Below, piece after piece: positions 48,949 through 58,542 of a stretch of DNA of 64,000 bases. The position numbers and the translations under genes were made by a program. Numbering within the stretch: the stretch's first letter is position 1; the number at the start of each line of letters is the position of its first letter. The notes beneath the pieces were generated by a model. That model ran no database searches, was not told the DNA's origin, and saw only the letters and a program-made list of their open reading frames with translations. The DNA lies in NCBI RefSeq assembly GCF_004115155.1, contig NZ_RDSM01000001.1:62001-126000 (forward strand). Reading direction: 5' to 3'. The DNA comes from Granulicella sibirica. GTDB taxonomy: Bacteria > Acidobacteriota > Terriglobia > Terriglobales > Acidobacteriaceae.

Positions 48949-50115
48949 TCACGAAAGCACACGCCGAGGAGGCCTCGTCACCCAGAGATACGGCTGACGA
49001 ATCGGAAACGCCTCCGCGATCTCGTGGTCCGCAGCCTCCGGAGGATCGGCCGCCAGCGTTCGCCAAAGATCCGCATACTCCGGACGCGTATACGCCCGAG
49101 CCGTGAACAGAAGCGCCGGACGCCGCAGCGGAAGATCGTTGAAGTGCAGCTTATCCGCCGGAAAAGGCCACGCCGAGCGCTTCTGAATGAACGGGAAAAA
49201 GTAAGCGATCGCAGCCCGCATTCCCGGCCCATCCTGCAACTCATAGTCCCAAAGCGTCTCGAACGGCGTGGCCATCAACTCACATGCGCCGGTCAGCAGA
49301 TCGAGGTTGAGCAGCGAGTTCCGATATGGATTCGGCGTAGTCAACTCGGCAGGAAAGTTCCCAAGCATCACCACCTGCGCCCGCAGCGTCACCGTCTTGA
49401 ACCGATGCCGGCAATCCGACAGCACCGCGTCGTTCCCGGTAAAACGCGCGATCGCGACCGTCTGCAGAAGCCACGACGACCCATGATGATTCCGCAGATC
49501 CCGCGCCAGCGCCGCAATGCGCGGCCCGGAATCCCCCGGCTCCGTCAGCCAAGTGAGGTACGCCGCGAACCAGCTCTTCAGCCCCGCAAGATCCGCATCG
49601 GTCAGCACCTGCGACGCGTTGAGGAACACAAGCGCCTGCGCCAGTTCCGCAAGGAACACCGCCTCGATCAACCCCTCAGGCGTCCCGGTCGGAGCCTGAG
49701 TCGCATCGGGCACAACCCGCGCGAAGTTCAGGTTTGGAGTCATCCGCGTAGCAGGAGTGATGAACCAGGCCCGCAGAGGCTCAACAGCAGCCGAAGCGTA
49801 CTTATCGTCCTTCGAGATGCCAAAAGCCGCCGCAAGCGCCGCAACCCGCACGCACAACAGACGCAGCGCTTCCCGATGTCCTGTAAACGCATCGTTGGAA
49901 AAGTAATCGTGAGAAGTCCCGGGAGTATGCGGGCCAGCAAGACTCGTAATCGCCGGCGTAGTCTGCCCCAGCGCCTCATCACCAAGACGCAGAATGCGAT
50001 CATGCTCGATCGCCGCAACGTTCGGACGCGCAGTCGACTGTGCGGAAAGGAAACGTGAACCAAAGAGGGCCGAGCAGGCGACATTCCGTGTGAAGACGCG
50101 GCGGGTAAGGCGCAT
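48949..50115 (-). CDS. Exported alginate-lyase-family (PF05426-like) polysaccharide lyase
   Basis: The 388-residue protein has an export signal with RRVFTRN, possibly Tat, and an alpha/alpha-toroid-like helical sequence. Typical features are GTPEGLIEAVFLAELAQAL, the catalytic Asn/His segment LRNHHGSSWLLQTVAIARF, and NPYRNSLLNLDLLTG. Members cleave alginate or other uronate polymers by beta-elimination. It is the last gene of an operon kduI-kdgK-eda-lyase (39 bases after eda), and its product would feed those enzymes. KduI presence leaves pectin- or glucuronan-derived substrates as possible as alginate. Confidence 0.8.
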   Translation of the reverse strand: MRLTRRVFTRNVACSALFGSRFLSAQSTARPNVAAIEHDRILRLGDEALGQTTPAITSLAGPHTPGTSHDYFSNDAFTGHREALRLLCVRVAALAAAFGISKDDKYASAAVEPLRAWFITPATRMTPNLNFARVVPDATQAPTGTPEGLIEAVFLAELAQALVFLNASQVLTDADLAGLKSWFAAYLTWLTEPGDSGPRIAALARDLRNHHGSSWLLQTVAIARFTGNDAVLSDCRHRFKTVTLRAQVVMLGNFPAELTTPNPYRNSLLNLDLLTGACELMATPFETLWDYELQDGPGMRAAIAYFFPFIQKRSAWPFPADKLHFNDLPLRRPALLFTARAYTRPEYADLWRTLAADPPEAADHEIAEAFPIRQPYLWVTRPPRRVLS

Positions 50116-50154
50116 GGTGGGTTGCAGACTACCACGCGCCTCCCGGCTTATGCA

Positions 50155-50817
50155 TCAGTCCTTCGAACGCGCGTGAAACTCCTTGACGATGTCGAGGTAC
50201 ATCCGCGCCGTCTGCGTCACGACCTCGGGCTTGCCCTCTTCCATCGCCTTCGCATTCACAAGATCCGCCCCAACGCCAAGTGCAAACGCCCCGGCCTCGA
50301 GGAACTCGAGCGCATTCGCCAACGTCACGCCGCCCGTCGGAATGAGCTTCATATGCGGCAGGGGGGCCTGCAGGTTCTTCAGATACTTCGCTCCACCCAT
50401 CGCGCTCGCCGGAAAAACCTTCACAACATCCGCACCGGCCTGCCACGCAGTCACAATCTCAGTAGGAGTCAGCCCTCCCGGAAGAATCGCGATTCCATAG
50501 CGATGGCACATCTCGATCGTCTTGATATTCACCGCGGGACTGACCACGAACTTCGCTCCTTCAAGAATGCACATCCGCGCCGTCTCCGGATCGAGCACCG
50601 TTCCCGCGCCAACCAGGATGTCCGGCCGATCCTCCGCGAGCTTGCGCATCACGTGCATCGCTCCAGGAACCGTCATCGTGACTTCAAGCACGGTAACGCC
50701 GCCCTCCGAGATCGCCTCAGCCAAAGCCAGCGCCTTCGCCACCGAACTCGCGCGCAGCACCGGAACGAGTCCAATGTCCCGCAGTTCTTTCAATACCGCA
50801 TGTTTATCCATTGCCAT
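50155..50817 (-). CDS. eda: 2-dehydro-3-deoxy-phosphogluconate (KDPG) aldolase
   Basis: Class I aldolase of 220 residues that splits KDPG into pyruvate and glyceraldehyde 3-phosphate. The catalytic residues fall at Glu45 (TVLEVTM) and Lys133 (ADVVKVFPA), the same numbers as in E. coli Eda. GAGTVLDPETA and IPTGGVTLAN complete the barrel. ATG at 50811 has a better-spaced GAAGGG than the first ATG. Nine bases separate it from kdgK. Confidence 0.93.
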   Translation of the reverse strand: MAMDKHAVLKELRDIGLVPVLRASSVAKALALAEAISEGGVTVLEVTMTVPGAMHVMRKLAEDRPDILVGAGTVLDPETARMCILEGAKFVVSPAVNIKTIEMCHRYGIAILPGGLTPTEIVTAWQAGADVVKVFPASAMGGAKYLKNLQAPLPHMKLIPTGGVTLANALEFLEAGAFALGVGADLVNAKAMEEGKPEVVTQTARMYLDIVKEFHARSKD

Positions 50818-50826
50818 CCCTTCAGT

Positions 50827-52005
50827 CTAACGCTGTACAGCCGCCGTCCCGCCACGCATCAACCGTTCCACCTCAGCCAGCGAAGCCATCGAGCTATCAC
50901 CAGCAGTCGTCATCGCAAGCGCCCCATGAACGACGCCGCAATCGATCGCCCACTGAATTCCCTTCCCCTGCAACAGCCCATAGATCAGCCCCGAAGCGAA
51001 CGAGTCGCCACCACCAACCCGATCGAAGATCTCCAGATCATCGAACCGCAACCCCTCATACACCTGACCTTCGGCCCAGCAGAACGCACCCCAGCTATTC
51101 CGGTTCGCGGTCTTCGCCTGACGCACCGTGCTGGCGATCACCTTGATATGCGGAAACTCAGCCGTAACCCGCTCCGCCATCGGTCCATAGCTCTCAAGCG
51201 TGTGCCATGGAGGTCCAAGCGACGACTCACCAACAGTCGCCGCAACATCCCCCTCATGCCCAAACAGCACATCGACATGAGGCATCAGGCTCCGATTCAC
51301 CGCAACCGAACCATGCCGTCCGCCACGAGTCTTCCACAGCGAAGGCCGATAGTTACAGTCGAACGAGACGACAACCCCATGACGTCGTGCCGCCTCCATC
51401 GCAGCCCGCACCAACTCCGTCGAGTTCTCCGTGAGCGCAGCCATCACGCCTCCGGTATGGAACCATCGCGCCCCGGACTTAGGCCCAAAGATCGCATCCC
51501 AATCCACCTGTCCAGGACGCATCTGCGAGATCGCCGTGTTGCCACGATCCATCATGCCAAGGCCACCACGCAGCCCGAACCCACGCTCCAGGAAGTAGAC
51601 GCCATTCCGAGCCTCGCGCCCAACTCCATCGAAGTGCTCCCAGTGAACGTTGGATGTATCGACGCCACCCTGCAGCATAAGGTCCTCGACCAGTCTCCCA
51701 ACCGGATTGTCCACCAGCGCAGTCACGATCGACGACCGCAACCCGAAGCAGCGCCGAAGCCCACGCGCGACGTTATACTCGCCGCCACCCTCCCACACGT
51801 TGAAGCTCCGAGTGGTGGAAATACGTCCCTCTCCCGGATCGAACCGCAGCATCACCTCACCAAGCGACACGAGGTCGAATCTGCAGTCCTGCGCAGCCCG
51901 AATCTTCAGCCCCGCGGACGGCATGTGACGTGGCGAGATCGCACTCGCCTCGCCCTCCGGAACACCAATCGGAATCCCCTTCAGTGCATCGTTCGGCTCA
52001 GCCAT
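50827..52005 (-). CDS. kdgK: 2-keto-3-deoxygluconate kinase (PfkB family)
   Basis: The 392-residue sugar kinase of the ribokinase family has LVSLGEVMLRFDPGEG, the substrate-binding WEGGGEYNVARGL, and the ATP/anion-hole motif RVGGGDSFASGLIYG with the catalytic Asp. Operon context (kduI upstream, eda downstream) supports KDG as substrate. The N-terminal 40 residues are an extension before the first beta-strand. It starts three bases after the kduI stop. Confidence 0.88.
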   Translation of the reverse strand: MAEPNDALKGIPIGVPEGEASAISPRHMPSAGLKIRAAQDCRFDLVSLGEVMLRFDPGEGRISTTRSFNVWEGGGEYNVARGLRRCFGLRSSIVTALVDNPVGRLVEDLMLQGGVDTSNVHWEHFDGVGREARNGVYFLERGFGLRGGLGMMDRGNTAISQMRPGQVDWDAIFGPKSGARWFHTGGVMAALTENSTELVRAAMEAARRHGVVVSFDCNYRPSLWKTRGGRHGSVAVNRSLMPHVDVLFGHEGDVAATVGESSLGPPWHTLESYGPMAERVTAEFPHIKVIASTVRQAKTANRNSWGAFCWAEGQVYEGLRFDDLEIFDRVGGGDSFASGLIYGLLQGKGIQWAIDCGVVHGALAMTTAGDSSMASLAEVERLMRGGTAAVQR

Positions 52006-52008
52006 ACG

Positions 52009-52839
52009 CTACTTGAGCTCCGCGATCGAGGCCACGTCCATGTCGTCGTACGCCTGGTTCTCCCCACCCATACCCCAGCAGAACGTATAGTTCTTCGTCC
52101 CGACACCGGCGTGAATCGACCAGCCAGGACTGACAACCACCTCCCTGTCGGCGACGACCAGATGGCTCGTCTCCTGCGGTGGTCCCATCAGGTGCAGCAC
52201 GCGGTGTGCCGGATCGATATCGAAGTAGAAGTAAACCTCGCTGCGCCGCATGTGCGTGTGCGGAGGCATCGTGTTCCAGTTGCTGCCCGGATCAAGCAGC
52301 GTGAATCCCATCACGAGCTGGCAGCTCTTGAGTCCGTCACGATAGATCGCCTTGTAAATGGTGCGCTTGTTGCAGGTCTCGATCGCCCCAAGCTTCAGCC
52401 CTTCGAGGTCCTCGAACTTGACCATCGCCGTCGGGTATTCCTTGTGCGCGGGATAGCTCAAGAGATAGAAGACCGCCGGATTCTCAGCGTCCGCGCTGGC
52501 GAACGATACATCCTTGCTTCCGCGTCCGACGTAGGCACAGCTCAGCTTGCCAAGCTCATACGTCGTGCCATCGACGACGACCGACCCAGCTCCACCGACG
52601 TTCAACACACCAAGTTCCCGGCGCTCGAGAAAGTACTCCGCCCGCAGCTCCGGTTCGGTTTCTAGTTTCAGCGGAGCAGTCGTCGGAACAGCCGACCCGA
52701 TGACTGTACGATCCAGGTCGACGTAGGCGAACTCGATCATTCCGGGACGGAACATGCCCTCAAGCAGGAACGTCGCACGCTTCTCCTCGGTCGTCATGCG
52801 GCTGTAACGAACCGGGTCAGCCATCTGATAGAGCTTCAA
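52009..52839 (-). CDS. kduI: 5-dehydro-4-deoxy-D-glucuronate isomerase
   Basis: The 276-residue cupin-fold isomerase turns 5-keto-4-deoxyuronate into 2,5-diketo-3-deoxygluconate. The zinc site is visible in WNTMPPHTHMRRSEVYFYFD, with further conserved stretches FLLEGMFRPG and SPGWSIHAGVGTKNYTFCWG. The start codon is TTG, decided by a strong GGAGGTG upstream. It heads the operon kduI-kdgK-eda-lyase and is divergent from kduD across 89 bases. Confidence 0.93.
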   Translation of the reverse strand: MKLYQMADPVRYSRMTTEEKRATFLLEGMFRPGMIEFAYVDLDRTVIGSAVPTTAPLKLETEPELRAEYFLERRELGVLNVGGAGSVVVDGTTYELGKLSCAYVGRGSKDVSFASADAENPAVFYLLSYPAHKEYPTAMVKFEDLEGLKLGAIETCNKRTIYKAIYRDGLKSCQLVMGFTLLDPGSNWNTMPPHTHMRRSEVYFYFDIDPAHRVLHLMGPPQETSHLVVADREVVVSPGWSIHAGVGTKNYTFCWGMGGENQAYDDMDVASIAELK

Positions 52840-52928
52840 ACAACACCTCCGAAAAGCAACTCCTCCAGCTTACTTCGAGAGGGCCAGGATTTGCCCGGCG
52901 AGGCCGCGCTTAGTAGAGTCAGGTTGTC

Positions 52929-53711
52929 ATGGAAAACACGTCTTCCGCTTCCTCGCACATTCTCGATCTCTTCCGGCTCGACGGTAAAGTCGCGTTGATC
53001 ACGGGCTCCGCCAGCGGGCTTGGCGCGGGTATCGCCGGGGCGCTCGCGCAGGCCGGAGCGACTGTTGCCGTCCACGGAAACCGCCGTGCCGCGACCGACA
53101 CGGCATCGACGATCGGCGGCACGGCGCACGCCTTTCGGGCTGACCTTGGCAGTACCGAAGGAGCCGAAGACCTGTTCTCGCAGGTAAAGGCGCAGTTCGG
53201 CAAGGTCGACATCCTCATCAATAACGCCGGCACGATCCATCGCGCCGCGGCCGAAGAGGTCGCCCTGGCGGACTGGCAGCAGGTCCTCCAGGTGAATCTC
53301 ACCAGCCTCTTCCAGCTCTCGCAACTCGCTGCCCGAGACATGATCGGCCGCAGCGCCCCGGGAAAGATCGTCAACATCGCTTCCCTGCTCAGCTTCCAGG
53401 GAGGCATTCGCGTCCCTGCCTACGCAGCCAGCAAAGGAGGCGTAGCGCAACTCACAAAAGCACTCGCGAACGAATGGGCTCCAAAGCACATCCAGGTAAA
53501 CGCGATCGCTCCGGGTTACTTCGCCACAACGAATACCGAAGCGCTACAAGCCGACGAGACCCGCAATCGCCAGATCCTTGAACGCATCCCCGCGGGTCGC
53601 TGGGGACAACCGCAGGATCTTGCAGGAGCCGCGCTCTTCCTCTCATCCCGGGCCTCCGACTACGTGACCGGGACAGTCCTCACGGTCGACGGCGGATGGA
53701 TGGGCCGCTAA
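52929..53711 (+). CDS. kduD: 2-dehydro-3-deoxy-D-gluconate 5-dehydrogenase (SDR)
   Basis: Short-chain dehydrogenase of 260 residues with TGSASGLGAGI as the nucleotide motif, NNAGTIHRAA, the active-site Ser in NIASLLSFQG and YAASK as YxxxK. It reduces 2,5-diketo-3-deoxygluconate to KDG. Divergence from kduI suggests one shared regulatory spacer (52840-52928), in which no clear operator was recognised. Confidence 0.88.
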   Translation: MENTSSASSHILDLFRLDGKVALITGSASGLGAGIAGALAQAGATVAVHGNRRAATDTASTIGGTAHAFRADLGSTEGAEDLFSQVKAQFGKVDILINNAGTIHRAAAEEVALADWQQVLQVNLTSLFQLSQLAARDMIGRSAPGKIVNIASLLSFQGGIRVPAYAASKGGVAQLTKALANEWAPKHIQVNAIAPGYFATTNTEALQADETRNRQILERIPAGRWGQPQDLAGAALFLSSRASDYVTGTVLTVDGGWMGR

Positions 53712-53717
53712 AGCGGA

Positions 53718-53745
53718 AGCGCCACTCGGCGATCTGAGTGGCGCT
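53718..53745. terminator. Hairpin between convergent kduD and SDR genes
   Basis: AGCGCCACTC, GGCGATCT loop, GAGTGGCGCT. A 10-bp perfect stem without a strong T-run on either strand. Confidence 0.55.
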
Positions 53746-53767
53746 CCGGCTGCAATAGTCTTCCGAC

Positions 53768-54532
53768 CTAGTGGTCACCGGCCATCGCTTCGTTCAAGCC
53801 CTTGAAGGCTGCATCAAAATGGCCGCTCTTTTCGGCGAAGCGTAACTGCTTCACGCGCTCTACAAGGATCTCGTTCGGCGTAGGCTGCGTCTTGATGATC
53901 TCCATCACCTCCGACAGGAAGTCAGCAAGAGGCATCGCGCGGGGATCGTTCGCGGACTGGTCCGTCAGCCCGGTCGCAACGTACGGCGGCGCCAGTTCAA
54001 GCACTTCAATATTGCTCTTCTGCAACTGATACCGCAGCGACAGCGTGTACGAGTGAATTGCCGCCTTGGTCGCACAGTAGGTCGGCGTCATCGCCAGTGG
54101 AAGAAACGCCAGCCCCGATGACACGGTCATGATCGTCGCATGCGGCTGCTTCTGAAACAGAGGAAGCAGTGCAGCCGTAAGCCGGATCGGCCCAAGCAGG
54201 TTCGTCGTAATCGTCGCTTCGGCGTCCTCAAGATTCTCCTGCTGACTGAGAAGCTTCTCCATCTTCATGATGCCGGCGTTATTAATCAGAACGTTGAGCG
54301 AGGGGTAGTCGGCCGCCATCTGCGCGGCGAACTCGCGGATGCTCTTGGCATCTTCAATGTTGAGGATCGCGGACTTCATTCCGGGATTCGCGGCCGTCGT
54401 CTCGTCAAGCACCTGCTTGCGGCGTCCGGCGATGATCACCTGGTTCCCAAGCTTGTGAAAGGCCTCCGCGAGACCGCGCCCGATACCCGAGCCGCCCCCG
54501 GTGATGAGGATCATATTGCCTGTGATTTGCAT
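53768..54532 (-). CDS. Short-chain dehydrogenase, DltE-like
   Basis: 254 residues with TGGGSGIGRGLAEAF, NNAGIMKMEKL and the active-site YCATK. The subgroup resembles DltE-type SDRs of unknown substrate. ATG 54532 (MQITGNM) was chosen because AGGAG lies nine bases upstream; the frame extends 19 codons further and would cover the operator. It is divergent from the HxlR regulator, a frequent pairing in which the regulator controls the oxidoreductase. Confidence 0.82.
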   Translation of the reverse strand: MQITGNMILITGGGSGIGRGLAEAFHKLGNQVIIAGRRKQVLDETTAANPGMKSAILNIEDAKSIREFAAQMAADYPSLNVLINNAGIMKMEKLLSQQENLEDAEATITTNLLGPIRLTAALLPLFQKQPHATIMTVSSGLAFLPLAMTPTYCATKAAIHSYTLSLRYQLQKSNIEVLELAPPYVATGLTDQSANDPRAMPLADFLSEVMEIIKTQPTPNEILVERVKQLRFAEKSGHFDAAFKGLNEAMAGDH

Positions 54533-54566
54533 GGTTCTTTTCTCCTGACGCGATACTATGAGTTGC

Positions 54567-54583
54567 ACTTCCCTTTGGGAAGT
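54567..54583. promoter_or_regulatory. Palindromic operator candidate for the HxlR regulator
   Basis: ACTTCCC-TTT-GGGAAGT is a perfect 7-bp inverted repeat in the 86-base divergent spacer. It lies next to a TAGTAT -10-like box for the SDR gene, so a bound dimer would block that promoter. Confidence 0.55.
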
Positions 54584-54618
54584 AGGCACCCGAAAGATTC
54601 ATACTTACCCAAAGGAGA

Positions 54619-55068
54619 GTGAACCACTTGAAGAATCCCCTCGACCAGCCCACCGCCACGATCCATACGATGCGCGCTCGTCTCGCGACGCCCGATCCGC
54701 CTCCCGCCACAGACCCGAAGCTCGACGCGCTCGTGCGCGAGATCATCGAGCGCGTCGCCGACAAGTGGACGATGCTCGTCCTAGAAGTGCTGGAGGAGCA
54801 TGGAGTTGTCCGCTTCACCCGGCTCGGCGAACTCGTCGGCGGCATCAGCCAGAAGATGCTCACCAAGACGGTCCGGCAGATGGAGAGCGACGGCCTCGTC
54901 AAGCGCACCATCCATCCGGTCATTCCACCGAAGGTGGAGTACGAACTGACGAACCTCGGCAGGAGCCTTGGCACCGCCTTCTGCGGCGTATGGATCTGGG
55001 CCGAGGAGCACCACGAGGAGATCGATCACGCACGCCGGACCTTTCGCCGCGATTCCGAAATCGCCTGA
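54619..55068 (+). CDS. HxlR-family transcriptional regulator
   Basis: The 149-residue winged-helix protein has ERVADKWTMLVLEVL, FTRLGELVGGISQKMLTKTV as the recognition helix and GLVKRTIHPVIPPKVEYELT as the wing, all typical of HxlR. It has one cysteine (AFCGVW), which in redox-sensing members can be regulatory. The start is GTG at 54619 or TTG at 54628; the second has a better distance to AAGGAG. Confidence 0.85.
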   Translation: MNHLKNPLDQPTATIHTMRARLATPDPPPATDPKLDALVREIIERVADKWTMLVLEVLEEHGVVRFTRLGELVGGISQKMLTKTVRQMESDGLVKRTIHPVIPPKVEYELTNLGRSLGTAFCGVWIWAEEHHEEIDHARRTFRRDSEIA

Positions 55069-55153
55069 GCGCACGCGCGTGTCTTGCCCTAGCGCCGTGG
55101 CGTACTATTTCCTCACGGGGCAATCCGGACAAATCTGCAATGGGAGCGTTACC

Positions 55154-58100
55154 TTGTCTTCGACACGTACCACGCACGACATCCAAATCACACGAATCCT
55201 TTTGTCGGCGCTGTGTTTCTCGATCCCAGCAGCAATGGCCAGCGCGCGTGCCCAGGCACCGGAGATCATCAAAAACGATCCCCGCGTGATGACGTTCACC
55301 CCCGCCCAGAAAAAGGTCATCGACACCCTCGGATCGCTCGAAACCCTCGTCGACGGCCCGTGGAAGTTCCATGACGGAGACATCGCGCATGGCGAATCGC
55401 CAACACTCGACGACAGCGCGTGGAAGGAAGCCAAGGCACCGTCGATCACAGGCCACGATGCCGTCTGGTATCGCCGCACGATCGAGATTCCCCGCACGCT
55501 GAACGGCTACGACCTCTCCGGCGTCGACGTGAGCTTCCGCTTTGACGCAAGCGCCAACGGCCCCGTCCCCGAGATCATCTACTTCGACGGACGCCGCGTA
55601 GCCCTCGGCGAGGACCTCGAGCCCATCCAGCTCTTCCACAACGCGAAGCCCGGCGATAAGATCCTGGTCGCGGTAAAGCTCCTCCAGACCGTCGACGACA
55701 AGCGCTTCCGCCGCGCCGAGACGAAGATCACCTTTGCGACGAGCCGTCCGAACCCACAGGATCTACAAAAGGAGCTCGTCGATGCCTCGTATCTCATCCC
55801 GTCGCTCGCACCCGGCTCCACGCAGGACCGCGACACCATCACCAAGGCGCTCTCCGAAGTAAGCCTTGCAGCGCTCGCGGCGCACGATCAGGCGAAGTTC
55901 GATGCCTCCCTCAAGCTCGCGCAGCAGACGCTCATGGGTCTGCGCCCCATGATGCAGAAGGCGAACTACAACCTCACCGGCAACTCGCACATCGACGCGG
56001 CGTGGCTCTGGCCCTGGACCGAGACGGTCGACGCAGTCAAGCGCACCTTCGGCACCGCCGCGCAGTTGATGAGCGAATATCCGAGCTACACCTATACGCA
56101 GTCTGCTGCGGTCTACAGCCAGTGGATGGCGGATAAGTATCCGGAGCTGAACAAGCAGATCAAGCAGCGCGTCGGTGAAGATCGCTGGGAGCTTGTCGGC
56201 GGCATGTGGCTCGAACCCGACCTCAACATGCCCGATGGCGAGTCGCTCGTACGCCAGTTGCTCGTCGGCCAGTCGACCTTTAAGAAGCTCTACGGCAAGA
56301 CCACGCGCATCGGCTGGAACCCCGACTCCTTCGGCTACAACTGGCAGCTACCGCAAATCTACAAGCGTTCAGGCGTCGACTACTTCGTAACCCAGAAGAT
56401 GTGGTGGAACGACACCAACAAGCTCCCACTTAAGCTCTTCTGGTGGGAGTCGCCCGACGGCAGCAAGGTCCTCACCTACTTCCCGCACGACTACGCCAAC
56501 TCGAACCTCGATCCGACGCGTCTCGCCCGTGACATGGCCACGGCGCGCGAGCAGGCCCCCGGCCTGACCGACATGCTCGACCTCTACGGCGTCGGCGATC
56601 ACGGCGGCGGCCCGACCCGTTCCATGCTCGACCAGGGCCTCACGTGGATGGAGAAGGATAAGGTCAACCCGCGCCAGGAGTTCGCAACGGCGCAACCCTA
56701 CTTCACACGCACCGAGAAGCTCATCGCGGCTAACTCGCCCGTGTGGAACTATAAGACGATCGCAGCCGGAGACTCGACCCTGCCAGTTCCTACAGACGGA
56801 CAGATCAGCGTCCCCACGTGGAACGATGAACTCTACCTCGAGTACCACCGCGGCGTCTTCACCACCCAGGCTGATCACAAGCGCAATATGCGCGATAGCG
56901 AAGAGTGGGTTCTCGACGCGGAGAAATATGCCTCCCTGGCGTGGCTTGATGGCCAGCCCTACCCCGGAACCCGGATTACCGATGCGTGGAAGCATGTCTT
57001 GTTCAACCAGTTCCACGACCTCGCCGCAGGCTCCGGAATCGGCGTGATCTACCGCGACGCCCAGAAGGACTACGATCAGGTCCGCTGGTCGACCGGCGAG
57101 ATCGCAACCGGCTCACTCGAGACACTCGCCGCCCGTGTCGACACGCACGTGAAGAAGGGCGTGCCTGTGCTCGTCGTGAACCCATTGGCATGGGATCGCA
57201 GCAGCGTCACCGAGGCCTCCGTCCAGATGCCGAACGAGACTGCGGACGTTTCGGTGCTCGACGACAGGAATCATGCCGTGCCTTCGCAGGTCCTGTCGCA
57301 TGATGCCGCGACTCACACCTTCAAGCTCCTCATCAAGCCTGAGAATGTCCCCTCCATGGGCTACACCGTCCTTCATGCGGTTGAAGGTGCCGATAAGTTT
57401 TCAAGCGATCTCAAGACCTCAGGCACAACCATCGAGAACACCGCGCTCCGCATCACGGTCGATCCGAAGACCGGCTGCATCACCTCCCTCTTCGACAAGA
57501 AGAGCAACTTCGAAACGATCGCAAGCGGTGGCTGTGGCAACGAGCTACAGGCATTCAAAGACACCCCGAAGGACTACGACGCGTGGAACGTCGATCCGGG
57601 CACCTTCGATGTAGCACCCACGCTTCTGCACGACGTGGATAGCGTCAAGCTCGTCGAACAAGGCCCTCTCCGCTCCGTCATTCGTGTCACCCGCACCTGG
57701 CAGAAGTCGACCTTCTCGCAGGACATCATCCTCTACGAAGGAGCCGACCACGCTATCGTCTCGAACGACATCGACTGGCACGAGACCCACATCCTCCTGA
57801 AGGCATCTTTCCCTCTGGCGGCGACAAGCAAGATGGCCACGTACGAGATTCCTTACGGAACAATTGAGCGTCCCACAACGCGCGATAACAGCTTCGAGAA
57901 GGCTCGCTTTGAGGTTCCTGCGATGCGCTGGGCCGACCTTGGCGATGGCGCGCACGGCTTCAGCCTGCTGAACACCTCAAAGTACGGCTACGACGCTGTA
58001 GGCAACATGCTGCGTCTTACCCTGCTTCGCTCGCCGACATGGCCTGATCCTGACGCCGATCGCGAGCGCCATCACTTCATCTACGCGCTCTACCCGCACG

Positions 58101-58489
58101 CCGGAACGTGGAAGGACGCGCAAACCGTTCAGCATGGCTACGATCTCAACTATGCGCTGAAGGCCATGCAGGTCGATGCGCATACAGGCGAGATGAAACC
58201 CGAGCACTCCTTTGCCACGATCAAGGAGAACAACGTCGTCCTGACCGCGATGAAAAAAGCGGAGACAGATGACGCGATCATCTTCCGCTTCTACGAGTGG
58301 GCCGGCAAGGCCGGAAACGTGACCCTCACGGTGCCTCCCGGGGCAACCGCGGCAACCGTGACGAACCTGATGGAAGAGCCCGAAGGGTCACCCCTGGCAA
58401 TCGACGGCGATCACATCCAGGTGCCAGTCACACCGTTCCAGATCCAGACTGTGCGTGTCTCCTACAAGACCACCGTCGCCAGCCGCTAG
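55154..58489 (+). CDS. Exported GH38 alpha-mannosidase
   Basis: The product of about 1111 residues has a signal peptide (LLSALCFSIPAAMASARA, cleavage before QAPE), an N-terminal beta region, then the GH38 catalytic domain with the zinc motif GNSHIDAAWLWPWTETV and nucleophile Asp in RIGWNPDSFGYNWQLPQIYK; NQFHDLAAGSGIG and a long beta-rich C-terminus complete it. It should hydrolyse alpha-mannosides in the periplasm or at the cell surface. TTG at 55154 with GGAG seven bases upstream was chosen because longer versions overlap hxlR and bury the signal peptide. Confidence 0.87.
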   Translation: MSSTRTTHDIQITRILLSALCFSIPAAMASARAQAPEIIKNDPRVMTFTPAQKKVIDTLGSLETLVDGPWKFHDGDIAHGESPTLDDSAWKEAKAPSITGHDAVWYRRTIEIPRTLNGYDLSGVDVSFRFDASANGPVPEIIYFDGRRVALGEDLEPIQLFHNAKPGDKILVAVKLLQTVDDKRFRRAETKITFATSRPNPQDLQKELVDASYLIPSLAPGSTQDRDTITKALSEVSLAALAAHDQAKFDASLKLAQQTLMGLRPMMQKANYNLTGNSHIDAAWLWPWTETVDAVKRTFGTAAQLMSEYPSYTYTQSAAVYSQWMADKYPELNKQIKQRVGEDRWELVGGMWLEPDLNMPDGESLVRQLLVGQSTFKKLYGKTTRIGWNPDSFGYNWQLPQIYKRSGVDYFVTQKMWWNDTNKLPLKLFWWESPDGSKVLTYFPHDYANSNLDPTRLARDMATAREQAPGLTDMLDLYGVGDHGGGPTRSMLDQGLTWMEKDKVNPRQEFATAQPYFTRTEKLIAANSPVWNYKTIAAGDSTLPVPTDGQISVPTWNDELYLEYHRGVFTTQADHKRNMRDSEEWVLDAEKYASLAWLDGQPYPGTRITDAWKHVLFNQFHDLAAGSGIGVIYRDAQKDYDQVRWSTGEIATGSLETLAARVDTHVKKGVPVLVVNPLAWDRSSVTEASVQMPNETADVSVLDDRNHAVPSQVLSHDAATHTFKLLIKPENVPSMGYTVLHAVEGADKFSSDLKTSGTTIENTALRITVDPKTGCITSLFDKKSNFETIASGGCGNELQAFKDTPKDYDAWNVDPGTFDVAPTLLHDVDSVKLVEQGPLRSVIRVTRTWQKSTFSQDIILYEGADHAIVSNDIDWHETHILLKASFPLAATSKMATYEIPYGTIERPTTRDNSFEKARFEVPAMRWADLGDGAHGFSLLNTSKYGYDAVGNMLRLTLLRSPTWPDPDADRERHHFIYALYPHAGTWKDAQTVQHGYDLNYALKAMQVDAHTGEMKPEHSFATIKENNVVLTAMKKAETDDAIIFRFYEWAGKAGNVTLTVPPGATAATVTNLMEEPEGSPLAIDGDHIQVPVTPFQIQTVRVSYKTTVASR

Positions 58490-58498
58490 AAGCAAGAC

Positions 58499-58542
58499 AG
58501 CCCCATGGAACGTAATCATCGCTCCATGGGGCTTCTTCTTTT
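58499..58542. terminator. Bidirectional terminator between the mannosidase and phytochrome genes
   Basis: AGCCCCATGGA, a 13-base loop, TCCATGGGGCT, then TCTTCTTTT. An 11-bp perfect stem. Confidence 0.8.

Noticed and set aside
50122..52665. An 847-codon frame on the + strand opposite eda, kdgK and kduI
   Set aside because: Arg/His/Pro-rich shadow crossing three recognisable genes and their junctions; real genes would not share such a path.
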